This document shows positions 18,198 to 27,145 of a DNA stretch of 64,000 bases, one piece after another. Within the stretch, counting starts at the first letter, position 1. Each line of letters begins with the position of its first letter. The notes beneath the pieces were generated by a model, which was given only the letters and a program-made list of their open reading frames with translations, ran no database searches and was not told the origin of the DNA. Made by a program: the position numbers and the translations under genes. Source of the DNA: Anaplasma centrale str. Israel (GTDB lineage Bacteria > Pseudomonadota > Alphaproteobacteria > Rickettsiales > Anaplasmataceae); the NCBI RefSeq assembly GCF_000024505.1, contig NC_013532.1:310001-374000 (forward strand). Reading direction: 5' to 3'.

Positions 18198-19643
18198 TCA
18201 CAGTATAAACTTGGACAGATCCATCTGCTTTGAAATATCTTCAAGCTTTTCCTTCACATGACCTTCATCGATTATGTAGGTCTTTCCCCTGTTCTCCGAC
18301 GCACTATAGCTTATGTCCTCCATGAGCTTTTCCAGTATGGTGTGTAACCTCCTAGCGCCGATATTCTCCACCTCACGGTTGACTGTAGAAGCTATTTCTG
18401 CGATGGCAAGCACCCCGTTTTCGGTAAACTCTACGTTGACACCTTCAGTTTCCATCAGGGCGCGATACTGTCTCAGTAGGTTAGACTCGGGCTCGGTGAG
18501 AATCCTTATCAGGTCATCCCTGCTAAGAGGCTGGAGCTCAACCCTTATCGGCAGCCGGCCCTGTAACTCCGGCAGCAGATCTGAAGGTTTGGCAAGGTGA
18601 AACGCACCTGAAGCTATGAACAACACGTGATCGGTAGTCACTGTACCATATTTTGTGCTAACACTGGTCCCCTCGAGTAGCGGCAAAAGATCACGCTGCA
18701 CACCCTCTCTGTTTACTTCCCCTCTAACCTCGGTTCTGGCAGCGATTTTGTCAATTTCATCAAGGAACACTATGCCTTCGTTGCTTGCGATATGCAGCGC
18801 TTCTCTGACTATTTTATCTTCGTCAATGAGCTTTTCCGTTTCTTCGTCCAGCAAAATCTCCCTTGCCTCTCTCACTGTGGTCTTGAGTGTTTTAAACTGC
18901 TTGTTTCCTCCAAGCATCTTCTGCACTATCTCATTGATGTTCATAATCCCCACCTGGCTGCCTGGCATGCCGGGCACATCGAAGGAGTGTTGAACGTTTT
19001 TGTTCTCTTTCACGCTTATAGAAATTTCAGAGTCCTCAAATTCTCCAGCCCTCAATCTTTCTCTAAATGTGCTTTTTGTTTCTTCGCTCGCATCAACACC
19101 CACCAGACAATTGAGTATGATCTCCTCAGAAGACTTGCGAGCTTGCTTTGCCACTATCTTTCTGTGCTTTTCCTTTACCAAAAGAACGGCCCTGTCTACG
19201 AGGTCACGCATTATCGAGTCAACATCGCGCCCGACGTAACCTATCTCAGTGAACTTTGTGGCCTCCACCTTGATGAACGGAGCCTGTGCAAGCTTTGCCA
19301 GGCGGCGGGCTATTTCTGTTTTACCTACACCGGTGTGCCCGATCATCAATATATTTTTGGGAATAATCTCATCCCGCAGCGGAAGGGGAACGCGGTTTCT
19401 CCGCCAACGGCTTCTAAGCGCGTTAGCCACGGCCTTTTTTGCCTCTTCCTGCCCCACTATGAATCTGTCAAGCTCTCTGGTGATCTGGCGAGGCGAGAGG
19501 TCGCGTGCTTCGCACTCTTCCTCTAATTCTGCGGTGTCCTCATCCCCGATCCCTCCGTGCTTGCCGCAACCGCCCTGCTCTGGGCCTTTTTCCTCCCCTG
19601 GTCCAGAATTACCAACGCTCACACCTAGTTCGCTGGAAGACAT
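18198..19643 (-). CDS. hslU: ATP-dependent protease ATPase subunit HslU (ClpY)
   Basis: AAA+ unfoldase that feeds substrates into the HslV peptidase in the cytoplasm. Walker A is GHTGVGKTEIARRLAKL, Walker B is IVFLDEIDKIAAR, and sensor/arginine-finger regions lie near LLPELQGRLPIRVEL. It ends in MDLSKFIL, the C-terminal tail that docks into HslV. The conserved core starts LSPRQITRELDRFIVGQ at about residue 50; before it lies an acidic/Gly-rich extension of ~45 residues not found in E. coli HslU. ATG 19643 has a GGGGGGTGAGG site directly upstream and lies 2 bp after the hslV stop codon. Confidence 0.94.
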   Translation of the reverse strand: MSSSELGVSVGNSGPGEEKGPEQGGCGKHGGIGDEDTAELEEECEARDLSPRQITRELDRFIVGQEEAKKAVANALRSRWRRNRVPLPLRDEIIPKNILMIGHTGVGKTEIARRLAKLAQAPFIKVEATKFTEIGYVGRDVDSIMRDLVDRAVLLVKEKHRKIVAKQARKSSEEIILNCLVGVDASEETKSTFRERLRAGEFEDSEISISVKENKNVQHSFDVPGMPGSQVGIMNINEIVQKMLGGNKQFKTLKTTVREAREILLDEETEKLIDEDKIVREALHIASNEGIVFLDEIDKIAARTEVRGEVNREGVQRDLLPLLEGTSVSTKYGTVTTDHVLFIASGAFHLAKPSDLLPELQGRLPIRVELQPLSRDDLIRILTEPESNLLRQYRALMETEGVNVEFTENGVLAIAEIASTVNREVENIGARRLHTILEKLMEDISYSASENRGKTYIIDEGHVKEKLEDISKQMDLSKFIL

Positions 19644-19645
19644 CC

Positions 19646-20215
19646 TCACCCCCCTATCTTTTCCATGATAATGTTGTTATTAGTGTAGACGCATATCTCT
19701 GAAGCGACGGCCATTGCCGCAGTAGCTATGTATTCTAGGGTCATGTCCAGGGAGAGCTCATCCCTGGCTGTGCACAACGCTCTAGCTGCGGACAGAGCGA
19801 AATTCCCGCCAGACCCTATAGCCGCAATCCCGTTTTCTGGCTCGAGCACGTCTCCCCCACCGGAAATTATCAAAGACACAGACTTATCCGCGACTATCAT
19901 CATGGCCTCCAACCTTCGCAAGTATTTATCCCTTCTCCAGTCTTTTGCTAGTTCCACGCATGCACGCATCAACTGTCCGGGGTGCTTCTCCAGCTTAGCT
20001 TCCAGCCTTTCAAACAGGGTAAATGCATCAGCAGTAGCGCCCGCAAACCCGGTGATCACAGTGTCACCAGCGAGGCGCTTTATTTTCCTGGCAGAGGTTT
20101 TCATTATTGCGCTGCCCATGGAAACCTGCCCATCTCCCGCGATAACCACACTGTCACCCCTCCTGATGCATAGTATGGTGGTTCCATACATCGTGTAGCC
20201 GTCTCCGTGACTCAT
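19646..20215 (-). CDS. hslV: ATP-dependent protease peptidase subunit HslV (ClpQ)
   Basis: Threonine protease forming the dodecameric chamber of HslVU. The catalytic Thr is the first T of [11 protein letters not shown]. It is preceded by a short N-terminal leader of about 11 residues that must be removed, as in other alphaproteobacterial HslV, unlike the bare Met-Thr-Thr of E. coli. Further motifs are [14 protein letters not shown], and [17 protein letters not shown] 20215 was chosen: a G-rich ribosome-binding site lies upstream, and the ATG directly opens the [11 protein letters not shown] leader. It is the first gene of the hslV-hslU-ubiE operon, divergent from rho. Confidence 0.95.
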   Translation of the reverse strand: MSHGDGYTMYGTTILCIRRGDSVVIAGDGQVSMGSAIMKTSARKIKRLAGDTVITGFAGATADAFTLFERLEAKLEKHPGQLMRACVELAKDWRRDKYLRRLEAMMIVADKSVSLIISGGGDVLEPENGIAAIGSGGNFALSAARALCTARDELSLDMTLEYIATAAMAVASEICVYTNNNIIMEKIGG

Positions 20216-20221
20216 AACCAA

Positions 20222-21044
20222 ACCCCCCGTAGCTCACCACTGACTGATGAGAGATAACACTGGTGTTGATTCAAGCGAATACCTACCATAAGCTCAGTTA
20301 CATTGCACTAATTGATACCCAATGTCCACGATTATGCACCTTCACTTCACTGAAATCCAGAGAAGATTTTTGAGGGCTCTCCGTAGAGCAACGTGTTGCG
20401 GAAACCAGAGATAAGGCCGTAGTTCGCCCCTGGCTGATTGAGACGGGAGCTGGTATCTGCACAGTGCTTGGCAATACACGAATTTATTTGCGTACTACTT
20501 CCAATATTGTTGTATATTGCTGTAAGGAATGAAAATGTAATGCACCTGCGGCGTGGGGGTGGGGCTTTAGTGTCGTACGGCCTGCGGTGCTTCTTGGCCC
20601 CTTAGGAGGCGTAAAGTTGCCGTGTGTATACCCGGTGCTTATGGCAAGTGGCCGTAGTTTGTGGGGTGTGCACTGCCAGCTGCGGTGGTACGTACGGTTT
20701 TTGCTGTCACGTGTAAGTGGAGGGGCCATTTTGCGTAATTTGGCATAAAAATGTACTTGTGCGGTGAAGCGTTATGGTATAGATTCCAGGCTCGGGGTTC
20801 ATCCGAAAATTTCCCTGATGGGAGGTAGGTTTGTGCGTTGGCTTGCTGTGCCTGGTAGGTTGTGGTGTAATGTGGCGGCTCCTGCATAGTGCGTTGCTGG
20901 CGCGGATTTTCAGTGAAGCGTGATGGAAGCTTTGTGGTGTGCTTTGGCGCTTGCGCTCAAGTTTGGTATTCCTGGAATCTGGGGGTGGTGCGCTGTCTTC
21001 GGAAATAATTAGTTGTACTTATTGGGTTTAGTAAAGAGAGTTTT
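20222..21044. other. Long intergenic region between divergent hslV and rho
   Basis: About 820 bp without a supportable gene on either strand. It must contain the promoters of hslV (left side) and rho (right side). I looked for tRNA, 4.5S RNA and tmRNA signatures and saw none. Such long gaps are common in Anaplasma chromosomes. Confidence 0.4.
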
Positions 21045-22397
21045 ATGTCAGAAGGTGTCATGGAAAAGGAAGAATCTATAGTGAAAGGTGGTGCAGCAGG
21101 GAGCCTCCACCCCTCCGAAGGAGGGAGGGTGCTGAATCTGTGTGAACTGAAGCAAAAGAGCACGGAGGAGTTACTGGTAACAGCAGAGGAGTTGGGAGTA
21201 GTCAGCAACGGAAGGATGCTGAAGCAGGAGATAATTTTCCAGCTAATGAAGCGAGTTATCAGTGAAGGAGGCATAGCTATCGGAGGTGGAGTAGTAGAGA
21301 CACTACCTGACGGGTTTGGGTTTTTAAGATCAGCCAAGGCTAACTATGCAGCAAGCAGTGATGATATCTACATATCTGCAGGCCAGATCAAGAAGTTCAA
21401 TTTGAGAACAGGAGACATAGTAAGTGGTGAGATCAGAGCACCTGGGGAGAAGGAGAGATACTTCACACTGGTCAAGGCATACAGCATAAACTACACAGAG
21501 ATAGGAAAGCTACAGAGGTACGTACACTTTGACGATCTGATTCCACTATACCCTGAGGAGAGGATTTTACTCGAATGCAAAGAGAGTTTTGGAGGGGAGA
21601 AGAAAGACATCAGCATGCGCGCAATAGACATCATAGCCCCACTGGGCAAAGGTCAGCGTGCACTGATTGTAGCACCACCTAGGGTGGGCAAGACGGTAAT
21701 TTTGCAGCAGATTGCACACTCCATTGCCATGAATCACCCAAACATGGAGTTGATAGTCCTGCTCATAGGAGAACGGCCTGAGGAAGTTACAGACATGCTG
21801 AGGTCAGTAAAAGGAGAAGTAGTGAGCTCCACATTTGATGAACCAGCATATAGGCACGTACAACTGGCTGAAATAGTAATTGAGCGGGCTAAGAGGATGG
21901 TAGAACACAAGAAGGAAGTTGTGATACTACTAGACTCAATCACCAGGTTGGCCCGTGCGTACAATGAGGTCATGCCATCATCTGGTAAGGTACTAACTGG
22001 TGGGGTAGATTCCAACGCATTGCAAAGACCCAAGAGGTTCTTCGGAGCTGCAAGGAACATCGAGAATGGCGGGTCACTCACCATCATTGCAACAGCACTG
22101 ATTGAAACTGGTTCAAAGATGGATGAAGTCATCTTTGAAGAATTCAAGGGTACAGGTAACTGTGAAATAATCCTAGACAGGAAAATCGCAGACAAGAGAA
22201 TCTACCCTGCGATTGATATTTCTAAATCTGGGACTCGTAAGGAAGACATGCTGATAGAGAGTGCATTTTTGAAGAAGGTATGGCTACTCAGAAGGTTACT
22301 ATCAGCAATGGGTCCAGTAGAAGCCATGGAGTTCCTGCGAGACAAGCTAAGCATCGCCAAGGACAACAATGACTTCTTTGAGATGATGAACAGCTAA
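21045..22397 (+). CDS. rho: Transcription termination factor Rho
   Basis: Hexameric RNA-dependent ATPase that terminates transcription. The N-terminal Rho domain ([15 protein letters not shown]) and the RNA-binding cold-shock-like domain ([28 protein letters not shown]) precede the ATPase core. Walker A is [11 protein letters not shown] and Walker B is [16 protein letters not shown]; the Q-loop/R-loop region [12 protein letters not shown]-like and the late [11 protein letters not shown] segment are also visible. The start is ATG 21045; ATG 21060 is possible. By eye, codons end in A or T more often than in neighbours such as hslU, similar to the adjacent aaap-like sequence. It is followed by an elaborate stem-loop. 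Confidence 0.95.
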   Translation: MSEGVMEKEESIVKGGAAGSLHPSEGGRVLNLCELKQKSTEELLVTAEELGVVSNGRMLKQEIIFQLMKRVISEGGIAIGGGVVETLPDGFGFLRSAKANYAASSDDIYISAGQIKKFNLRTGDIVSGEIRAPGEKERYFTLVKAYSINYTEIGKLQRYVHFDDLIPLYPEERILLECKESFGGEKKDISMRAIDIIAPLGKGQRALIVAPPRVGKTVILQQIAHSIAMNHPNMELIVLLIGERPEEVTDMLRSVKGEVVSSTFDEPAYRHVQLAEIVIERAKRMVEHKKEVVILLDSITRLARAYNEVMPSSGKVLTGGVDSNALQRPKRFFGAARNIENGGSLTIIATALIETGSKMDEVIFEEFKGTGNCEIILDRKIADKRIYPAIDISKSGTRKEDMLIESAFLKKVWLLRRLLSAMGPVEAMEFLRDKLSIAKDNNDFFEMMNS

Positions 22398-22398
22398 T

Positions 22399-22500
22399 TA
22401 CACCCAGGCCAATACCTCGGCCTCCCCAAGCACCAACACCTGGTGCAAGGGAGGCACAGCACTGCGGTATTGGTGTGCACATACAGGTACACCCAGGCCA
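22399..22500 (+). terminator. Nested stem-loop downstream of rho, flanked by a 13-bp direct repeat
   Basis: Outer stem: CCAATACC (22409-22416) pairs exactly with GGTATTGG (22466-22473). Inner hairpin: CCTCCC (22421-22426) with GGGAGG (22449-22454), and GCACCA (22430-22435) with TGGTGC (22441-22446), around the loop ACACC. TACACCCAGGCCA occurs at 22399-22411 and again at 22488-22500. There is no U-tract, so this may be a terminator of another type, a 3'-end stabiliser, or a regulatory structure for the downstream locus. Confidence 0.55.
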
Positions 22501-22807
22501 CCCCTAACTTGTACCACCCAGCCCAGCACACCTAACCACCCCCATACTCCCACCTAACTACCCAGTGTGGCGTTTCCACCTCCTGCCCTTGTCATCCCAG
22601 CCTAACCAAGGCTGCCACCACAGCTCTCTACCCACACCTGCATAATCCATGCCCTCCCCTGACTCTACAGGTTTGAGACTCACCCTATATCACCTGTGTG
22701 GCGCCTCTACCATCTATGGTCACCCAACGTGGTAAGAACAACACAGTTGATAGGAAAGTGAGTGCGGGAGTTAGAGAGGAAGGAGGTGCACCGACAACAC
22801 TACACCC
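22501..22807. other. C-rich, G-poor intergenic segment before the aaap-like fragment
   Basis: About 300 bp with a strongly skewed plus strand (many CC, CAC and CCTA words, few G). No gene recognised. A segment of similar composition, 57120-57500, precedes the full-length aaap-like gene, which hints at a shared origin. Confidence 0.4.
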
Positions 22808-23323
22808 AGTATAGGAGCAGGAACAGCTAGTCCTGTAAGGGCTGTATTTAGCAGTGCAGTACTTGGTAGTGCAGTACCTAGTGCTGATGGTGATACATTC
22901 CTGATGGGAGAGATGGTAGGAGTTGATGAGGGACTAGTTATTCAAGAACTAAGTAGAGCTGATGAGTTAGTGAAGTTACAACATGAATTAGAAAAGCAAG
23001 TAAGTAAACTAGCTGAACTTGGAGAACTTAAGTGGTTAGAAGAACTTGAGAAGCTGCAGGCTGAGGAGATCCAGAAGGTGAAGGACAGCATAGGGGAGAT
23101 GGAGAAAGAGAAGATAAGGGAGGTGGAGACGGCGAAGGGGGAGTTTGAGAAGGAGATAGAGGAGATAAAAGGGGACTTGGAGAAGCTAGCAGCTGAGAAG
23201 ATGAAGGAAGTTGTGATGAAGGTGGGGTTCAACGAGTTGGGACTGGAGGCTGCGGTGAAGAAGGAGGTGGGAGAGAAGCTATGGAGCAAAGAGCCGGAAA
23301 AGGTGAAGGAGGCGTTGGAGAAG
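22808..23323 (+). repeat. 516-bp perfect direct repeat, copy 1 (shared with 57602-58117)
   Basis: Every stretch compared between this block and 57602-58117 was identical (constant offset 34,794 bp). Sequence diverges abruptly at both ends. It covers the 5' part of both aaap-like genes. Such identity outside a selected RNA gene suggests recent gene conversion or duplication. Confidence 0.9.
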
Positions 23324-24226
23324 ATAAAGGTGGAGGAGCTTAAGGCAAAGGTGAAGGATAAGATAGGGGAGTTGGTTAAGGAGGTGGAGAAGATAAAGGA
23401 AGTGAAGGATAAGGTCGAGAAACTGGAGAAGAAGCTTGGGGAGCTGGAGGGTGCAGAGGAGCTGGCAGCAGAGAAGGTGAGGGAACTGACAGCAGCAGAG
23501 GTGAAGAGGGCTAAGGGGGAAGTGGAGAGCACTCTGGGAGAGCTGGAGGACATCAACAAGCTGCTGGAGAAGGGAGTGACAGCAGAGGCGATAGAGGAGG
23601 TGATAAAGGAGGAGGTGAAGAGGTTGGGGTTCAACCAGTTGGGACTGACAGGAGAGAAGTGGGTGAAGAAGATTGGGAAGCTATGGAGCACAAAGCTGGA
23701 AGAGTGGAAGGAGGCGTTAGAGGAGGTGAAGGCAAAACTGGATAGCAGTTCAGCAGCAGAGGCAAAGAAACTGGTGAAGTTAAAGGTAGAGCAGCTAGAG
23801 GATAGGCAGATAAAGGAGGTGGAGAAGTTAAAGGAGGAGGTGCAAGCACTTAGGAGCAACCTAGAGGAGAACTGGAAGAATCTCAAGAGCAAACTAGAAG
23901 AACTAGAGATGATAAAGGGATTGAAGGAGGGAGCAAAGAGACTCAAGGGGCAGTTAGATCAACTCAAGGAACCAAGAGACTTGGAGAGGCTAGAAGCTGA
24001 GAAGATAGAGGAGGTAAAGACTCTGGAGAAGCCAACTGTGGAGCTGTTAAGGACGAAGCTGGGTAAGCAAGCAGGAAGGCTAGATGCATTGTGGAAGTTG
24101 GAAGCTAAGCTGAAAGAAGAACTAGCTGCAATTAGGGAGCTGAAGAAATTGGGATTGGAAGAGAGATTGAGGGAATTAGCTGAGGTTAAGGAAGTTAGAG
24201 CCAAGCCCTGTGTACTGGACTGGTAA
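22904..24226 (+). CDS. Aaap-like coiled-coil protein, truncated/recombinant copy
   Basis: A 440-residue open frame, almost entirely Glu/Lys/Leu-rich alpha-helical coiled coil (KLAELGELKWLEELEKLQ, VKDSIGEMEKEK). Residues 1-140 are identical to the product of the gene at 57557-59629. The middle diverges, then ~50 bp near the end (24147-24197) match exactly again before the frame runs into an unrelated tail (RAKPCVLDW). The full-length relative starts ~110 codons upstream and continues ~200 residues further, so this looks like a truncated paralogue or donor cassette rather than a complete gene. The family resembles the Anaplasma appendage-associated protein (Aaap), associated with host actin filaments; that link is from remembered composition, not a search. 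Confidence 0.65.
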   Translation: MGEMVGVDEGLVIQELSRADELVKLQHELEKQVSKLAELGELKWLEELEKLQAEEIQKVKDSIGEMEKEKIREVETAKGEFEKEIEEIKGDLEKLAAEKMKEVVMKVGFNELGLEAAVKKEVGEKLWSKEPEKVKEALEKIKVEELKAKVKDKIGELVKEVEKIKEVKDKVEKLEKKLGELEGAEELAAEKVRELTAAEVKRAKGEVESTLGELEDINKLLEKGVTAEAIEEVIKEEVKRLGFNQLGLTGEKWVKKIGKLWSTKLEEWKEALEEVKAKLDSSSAAEAKKLVKLKVEQLEDRQIKEVEKLKEEVQALRSNLEENWKNLKSKLEELEMIKGLKEGAKRLKGQLDQLKEPRDLERLEAEKIEEVKTLEKPTVELLRTKLGKQAGRLDALWKLEAKLKEELAAIRELKKLGLEERLRELAEVKEVRAKPCVLDW

Positions 24227-24295
24227 GTAGAAGTTGGTGGGTGTACCAAGTTGTGGGGAAGATTGAGTATTAGACCAAGATACATAGTAACAGCC

Positions 24296-24397
24296 ATGAT
24301 TACATTTATATGGTTATTCATCACTGCAGGTTCTGCTGAGGCTAGAGTCAGTGATATGGGTGTGAATGAGTTTGAGTGTGAGAGTAGTCAGAGCTGA
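24296..24397 (+). pseudogene. Orphan signal-peptide fragment
   Basis: A 33-codon frame whose first 20 residues form a good Sec signal (MITFIWLFITAGSAEA), then stops after 17 more residues. A TTG 27 bp upstream would add a basic N-terminus (RPRYIVTA). With no mature domain, it is best read as the start of a lost exported protein, or less likely a very small secreted peptide. Confidence 0.4.
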
Positions 24398-24424
24398 TTT
24401 AGAAGTTTTAAGGGAGTGGTGGTG

Positions 24425-24604
24425 ATGTTGCTTAAACTTAGATTCTTACTGATTGCTGGAGTCTTCACATGGAGTATCCTCCATGGTGTACCTGCTGGGG
24501 CTCAGGGTGGTGGTACTGCTGAAGCTGATGATACACTTAATTCTTCCTCTTTTGTTTTCCTCATTAACTTACATCATCCATACAATGGGCAGGGGTGCTA
24601 CTAG
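24425..24604 (+). pseudogene. Short exported-protein remnant with signal peptide
   Basis: About 59 codons: MLLKLRFLLIAGVFTWSILHGVPAGAQ is a strong Sec signal ending in an AxA-type site, followed by ~30 residues and a stop. An AGGGAG site lies upstream at 24411-24416. The segment encoding the end of the leader is duplicated at 24780-24823. A tiny secreted protein is possible, but truncation of a larger surface-protein gene is more likely in this mosaic setting. Confidence 0.4.
24459..24502 (+). repeat. 44-bp direct repeat, copy 1
   Basis: Identical to 24780-24823. It encodes part of a signal peptide (VFTWSILHGVPAGA) and contains a 7-bp hairpin, CATGGAG-TATC-CTCCATG. Confidence 0.9.
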
Positions 24605-24779
24605 TTGTTCCAGAGGTTAAGTACGAATAAGAAACCTTGGAGTAAATGCAGGGAACTGTGGATGCGACAAGCATGTAGGTAGTAGCACGAGGTAGAGGAC
24701 CTCCAGAGTGGGTGCGCTCAGTTGGTAGTGCAGATAGTCCCAAGTAGGAAGACCTAGGTATTGAGTCCCGGATACAGGT

Positions 24780-24823
24780 GAGTCTTCACATGGAGTATCC
24801 TCCATGGTGTACCTGCTGGGGCT
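24780..24823 (+). repeat. 44-bp direct repeat, copy 2
   Basis: Exact copy of 24459-24502, 321 bp downstream. It is not preceded by a start codon and the following sequence differs, so it is a non-functional leader fragment. Confidence 0.9.
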
Positions 24824-24865
24824 AGTACTGGTGTGGTACTACTGGTGCAGGTGATGCTGCTAAGA

Positions 24866-25873
24866 CTACACGCTGATGCGTGATTTTACGGGGGCAGAGA
24901 GTATTTCGGCAGCGGCCTGGCGCACGCCTAATTGTCCATGAAGCATACGGGCTATTGCGGAGCATATGGGCAGCTCCAGGTTTAGCGCTTTACCCATGTT
25001 TACCATGGCCATAACACTTTCTACTCCCTCAACCAGCATGGGTTTTTGTTGACCAGGGGTGCCCACGTGGCCAGCCTTCCCCACTGATATGCCGAAAGAC
25101 ATGTTGCGCGAGCCCGGTGTTGTGCACGTTAACACTAGGTCGCCCAAGCACGAAAGCCCAGTGAGAGTTTCCGTGGTAGCCATCCCCACTTTTGCTTCAC
25201 ACACAGCTTTTATTTCTGACATGCCTTGTACCATGACGATTGCGGACGCGTTGTGCCCCAAACCCATTCCAGCAATTATGCCTGACGCTATAGCTATGAT
25301 GTTTTTCATAACGGCACCCGCCTGTACTCCCATAAGGTCACCACTGTGTACTACGGCGAGGGATGGCCCGCTGAGCTGTAACGCTAAGGTCTCCGCCGCT
25401 GCAATATCATCGCCTGCGAGCACCATAGCGCAGGGCAGTCCGGACGCAAGCTCCCTAGCGAGTGCGGGACCAGAGAGGACAAAGACGGGGTGCCGCGGGA
25501 GTATTTCTGCCACTACTTCGCTCGGGAATTTCAGCGAGGAGTTCTCTATTCCCTTGCTGCACACCAACAGCGGCGTGCCCTCTGCCAGCGCATCGGCCTT
25601 CATTACAGCGTTGCACAGGCTGCGCAACTCCTGAGCCGGCACGCATATCAACGCGGCTGCCGCGCCTTCTGCCGCCAAACCCATGTCGGAATATACCGAT
25701 ACCTCCTTAGGCACTTTGAACCCTGGTAGATACACAGGATTCTCTCCGCGGGTACGTAGCGAATCCACAACCTGCTTATTCCGACCCCAGACACACACTC
25801 TTTTGCCTGTTTTGCACAGTGCAATGGATAATGCAGTGCCGAATGCTCCGGCTCCAAGAATGGTGACTTGCAC
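24866..25873 (-). CDS. gpsA: Glycerol-3-phosphate dehydrogenase [NAD(P)+]
   Basis: Reduces dihydroxyacetone phosphate to sn-glycerol-3-phosphate for phospholipid synthesis; cytoplasmic. The Rossmann motif is VTILGAGAFGTALSIAL. VWGRNKQVV, the VLSGPALARELASGLP segment, and the catalytic-lysine region GAVMKNIIAIASGI follow, with the C-terminal domain carrying LTGLSCLGDLVLTC. The GTG at 25873 is preferred: an AAGG site lies 5 nt upstream and it leads straight into QVTILGAG. An in-frame GTG at 25891 adds six residues. It lies next to the aaap-like mosaic on the opposite strand. Confidence 0.95.
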   Translation of the reverse strand: MQVTILGAGAFGTALSIALCKTGKRVCVWGRNKQVVDSLRTRGENPVYLPGFKVPKEVSVYSDMGLAAEGAAAALICVPAQELRSLCNAVMKADALAEGTPLLVCSKGIENSSLKFPSEVVAEILPRHPVFVLSGPALARELASGLPCAMVLAGDDIAAAETLALQLSGPSLAVVHSGDLMGVQAGAVMKNIIAIASGIIAGMGLGHNASAIVMVQGMSEIKAVCEAKVGMATTETLTGLSCLGDLVLTCTTPGSRNMSFGISVGKAGHVGTPGQQKPMLVEGVESVMAMVNMGKALNLELPICSAIARMLHGQLGVRQAAAEILSAPVKSRISV

Positions 25874-25891
25874 TTCAACCTTCAAAAACAC

Positions 25892-26206
25892 ACGCCCAGC
25901 ATGGTATAGCCTAGTATTCCGTTTATCAACATAAAAACTATGGCGGTAGATAGGTCAAATCAGGGCTGTAGATGGCCTAAATAGTGAGCACTAATGCCGC
26001 TGCCCTTTGAACAAGCGATTATAGAGAATACATACGTTCCACGTAGCTGGCTGCCCGCTGGCGATAGTGCTGCAGATGTGGTGAGATGTTGCAATAAGGT
26101 GAATAAAAGATCGTAGGCGGATTTCCCCAGCGATGCCACACGCGAAAAAACTATACTGCGGGTTACTTATGGGATAGCATTCTACCCTTGGAGGTCAGGG
26201 TTTGGC
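25892..26206. other. Intergenic region between divergent gpsA and xer
   Basis: About 315 bp holding two divergent promoter regions. No gene or RNA recognised. A GGAGG ribosome-binding site for the recombinase gene lies at 26190-26194. Confidence 0.4.
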
Positions 26207-27145
26207 ATGGGCCCGGAAAATTTGCTGTCAGCAATCAACGATTGGTTGTGTTGGCTGCGAGTGGAGAGGAAATGTTCTCCTAACACCGTTGCAGCCTATG
26301 AAAGAGACATAATGGATTTTTATAAGTTCATCTGTGGCGAACCTTGTGAGCGTGTTGCGGGGCTAAAAGATATCCAAGAACTGCGCTCGGCAGAACTTAG
26401 AAGCTGGCTGGCTGACAGATTCAAGCAGGGAAAACAATCTTCATCAAATGCCAGGGCCGTTGCTGTTGTAAGAAGCTTTTTTCGTTATTTACACCGCAAG
26501 TGCGGCATGAACGGCTCTGTTGTCTCCAATATTTCCAGGCCTATCGTACGCAAGAGTTTGCCCAAAGTTTTGGAAGAGTCACAGATACGTAAAGTCATGG
26601 GAGAGCGAGAGGCTCCGCATTGGACGCACACGCGGGACCTTGCTGTATCAGCGCTGTTGTACGGTTGTGGTCTGAGGATAAGCGAGGCAGTAAACGTAAA
26701 GTTTTGTGACCTTGGGCAAGACGGACTGCGTGTACTGGGCAAGGGGTCCAAAGAAAGAGTGATCCCGGTTTTGCCATGGGTCAGACGTGCTATTGATGAG
26801 TATGTAGCAAACTGCCCCCACTTGCGGGTGCATAGTGCATCGGGTACCGAGTATATTTTTGTTGGGTTACGAGGCGGCAGATTGTCCAGGACCTACTTCG
26901 CGCACAGAATGAGGAAGCTGCGCAGACGCGTGGGGCTACCTGAAACGACTACCCCCCATACACTCCGACACAGTTTTGCCACTCACCTGTTTTTGGAAGG
27001 TGCGGACATCAGGGTGGTGCAGGAATTACTCGGACACGCCAGTCTTGCCACTACGCAGATTTATACTCATCTGGACTACAACAGCGTAATAGAGAACTAC
27101 CGGGAGTTTCACCCCCAAACCACGAAAAAGAGTGACTCAGCTTAG
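26207..27145 (+). CDS. xerC: Tyrosine recombinase XerC/XerD
   Basis: Site-specific recombinase that resolves chromosome dimers at dif during division. The N-terminal core-binding domain (NTVAAYERDIMDFYKF) is followed by the catalytic domain with all active-site residues: Arg in YGCGLRISEAVN, Lys in LGKGSKERVIPVL, His-x-x-Arg in HTLRHSFATHL, His in LLGHASLATTQ, and Tyr in IYTHLDYNSV. Its 312 residues are typical. Whether it is XerC or XerD cannot be settled by eye. The isolated housekeeping context argues against a phage integrase. The 3' end overlaps the 3' end of purM by 9 bp. Confidence 0.9.
   Translation: MGPENLLSAINDWLCWLRVERKCSPNTVAAYERDIMDFYKFICGEPCERVAGLKDIQELRSAELRSWLADRFKQGKQSSSNARAVAVVRSFFRYLHRKCGMNGSVVSNISRPIVRKSLPKVLEESQIRKVMGEREAPHWTHTRDLAVSALLYGCGLRISEAVNVKFCDLGQDGLRVLGKGSKERVIPVLPWVRRAIDEYVANCPHLRVHSASGTEYIFVGLRGGRLSRTYFAHRMRKLRRRVGLPETTTPHTLRHSFATHLFLEGADIRVVQELLGHASLATTQIYTHLDYNSVIENYREFHPQTTKKSDSA

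Larger units (their letters stand above)
24227..24865. other. Mosaic region of leader-peptide fragments after the aaap-like fragment
   Basis: About 640 bp containing two short signal-peptide-like frames (24296-24397 and 24425-24604) and a second partial copy of the latter leader at 24780-24823. No full gene is present. It looks like debris of exported-protein genes created by repeated recombination. Confidence 0.5.

Noticed and set aside
22942-23946. Long open frame on minus opposite the aaap-like gene (Ser/Phe-rich), and its equivalent at 57736-58617
   Set aside because: These are mirror images of a Glu/Lys-rich coding strand, which avoids stops on the reverse strand. There is no start signal and no plausible domain.
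24713-24775. tRNA-like sequence: a D-arm (GCGC-TCAGTTGGTA-GTGC) followed by a TTGAGTCCC stretch
   Set aside because: The anticodon stem and acceptor stem do not pair and the T-loop is not canonical. At best it is a decayed tRNA fragment in the mosaic region.
26207-27145. Tyrosine recombinase considered as a phage or island integrase
   Set aside because: Its length and catalytic motifs fit XerC/XerD, and the neighbours are housekeeping genes with no att-like repeats or phage genes.
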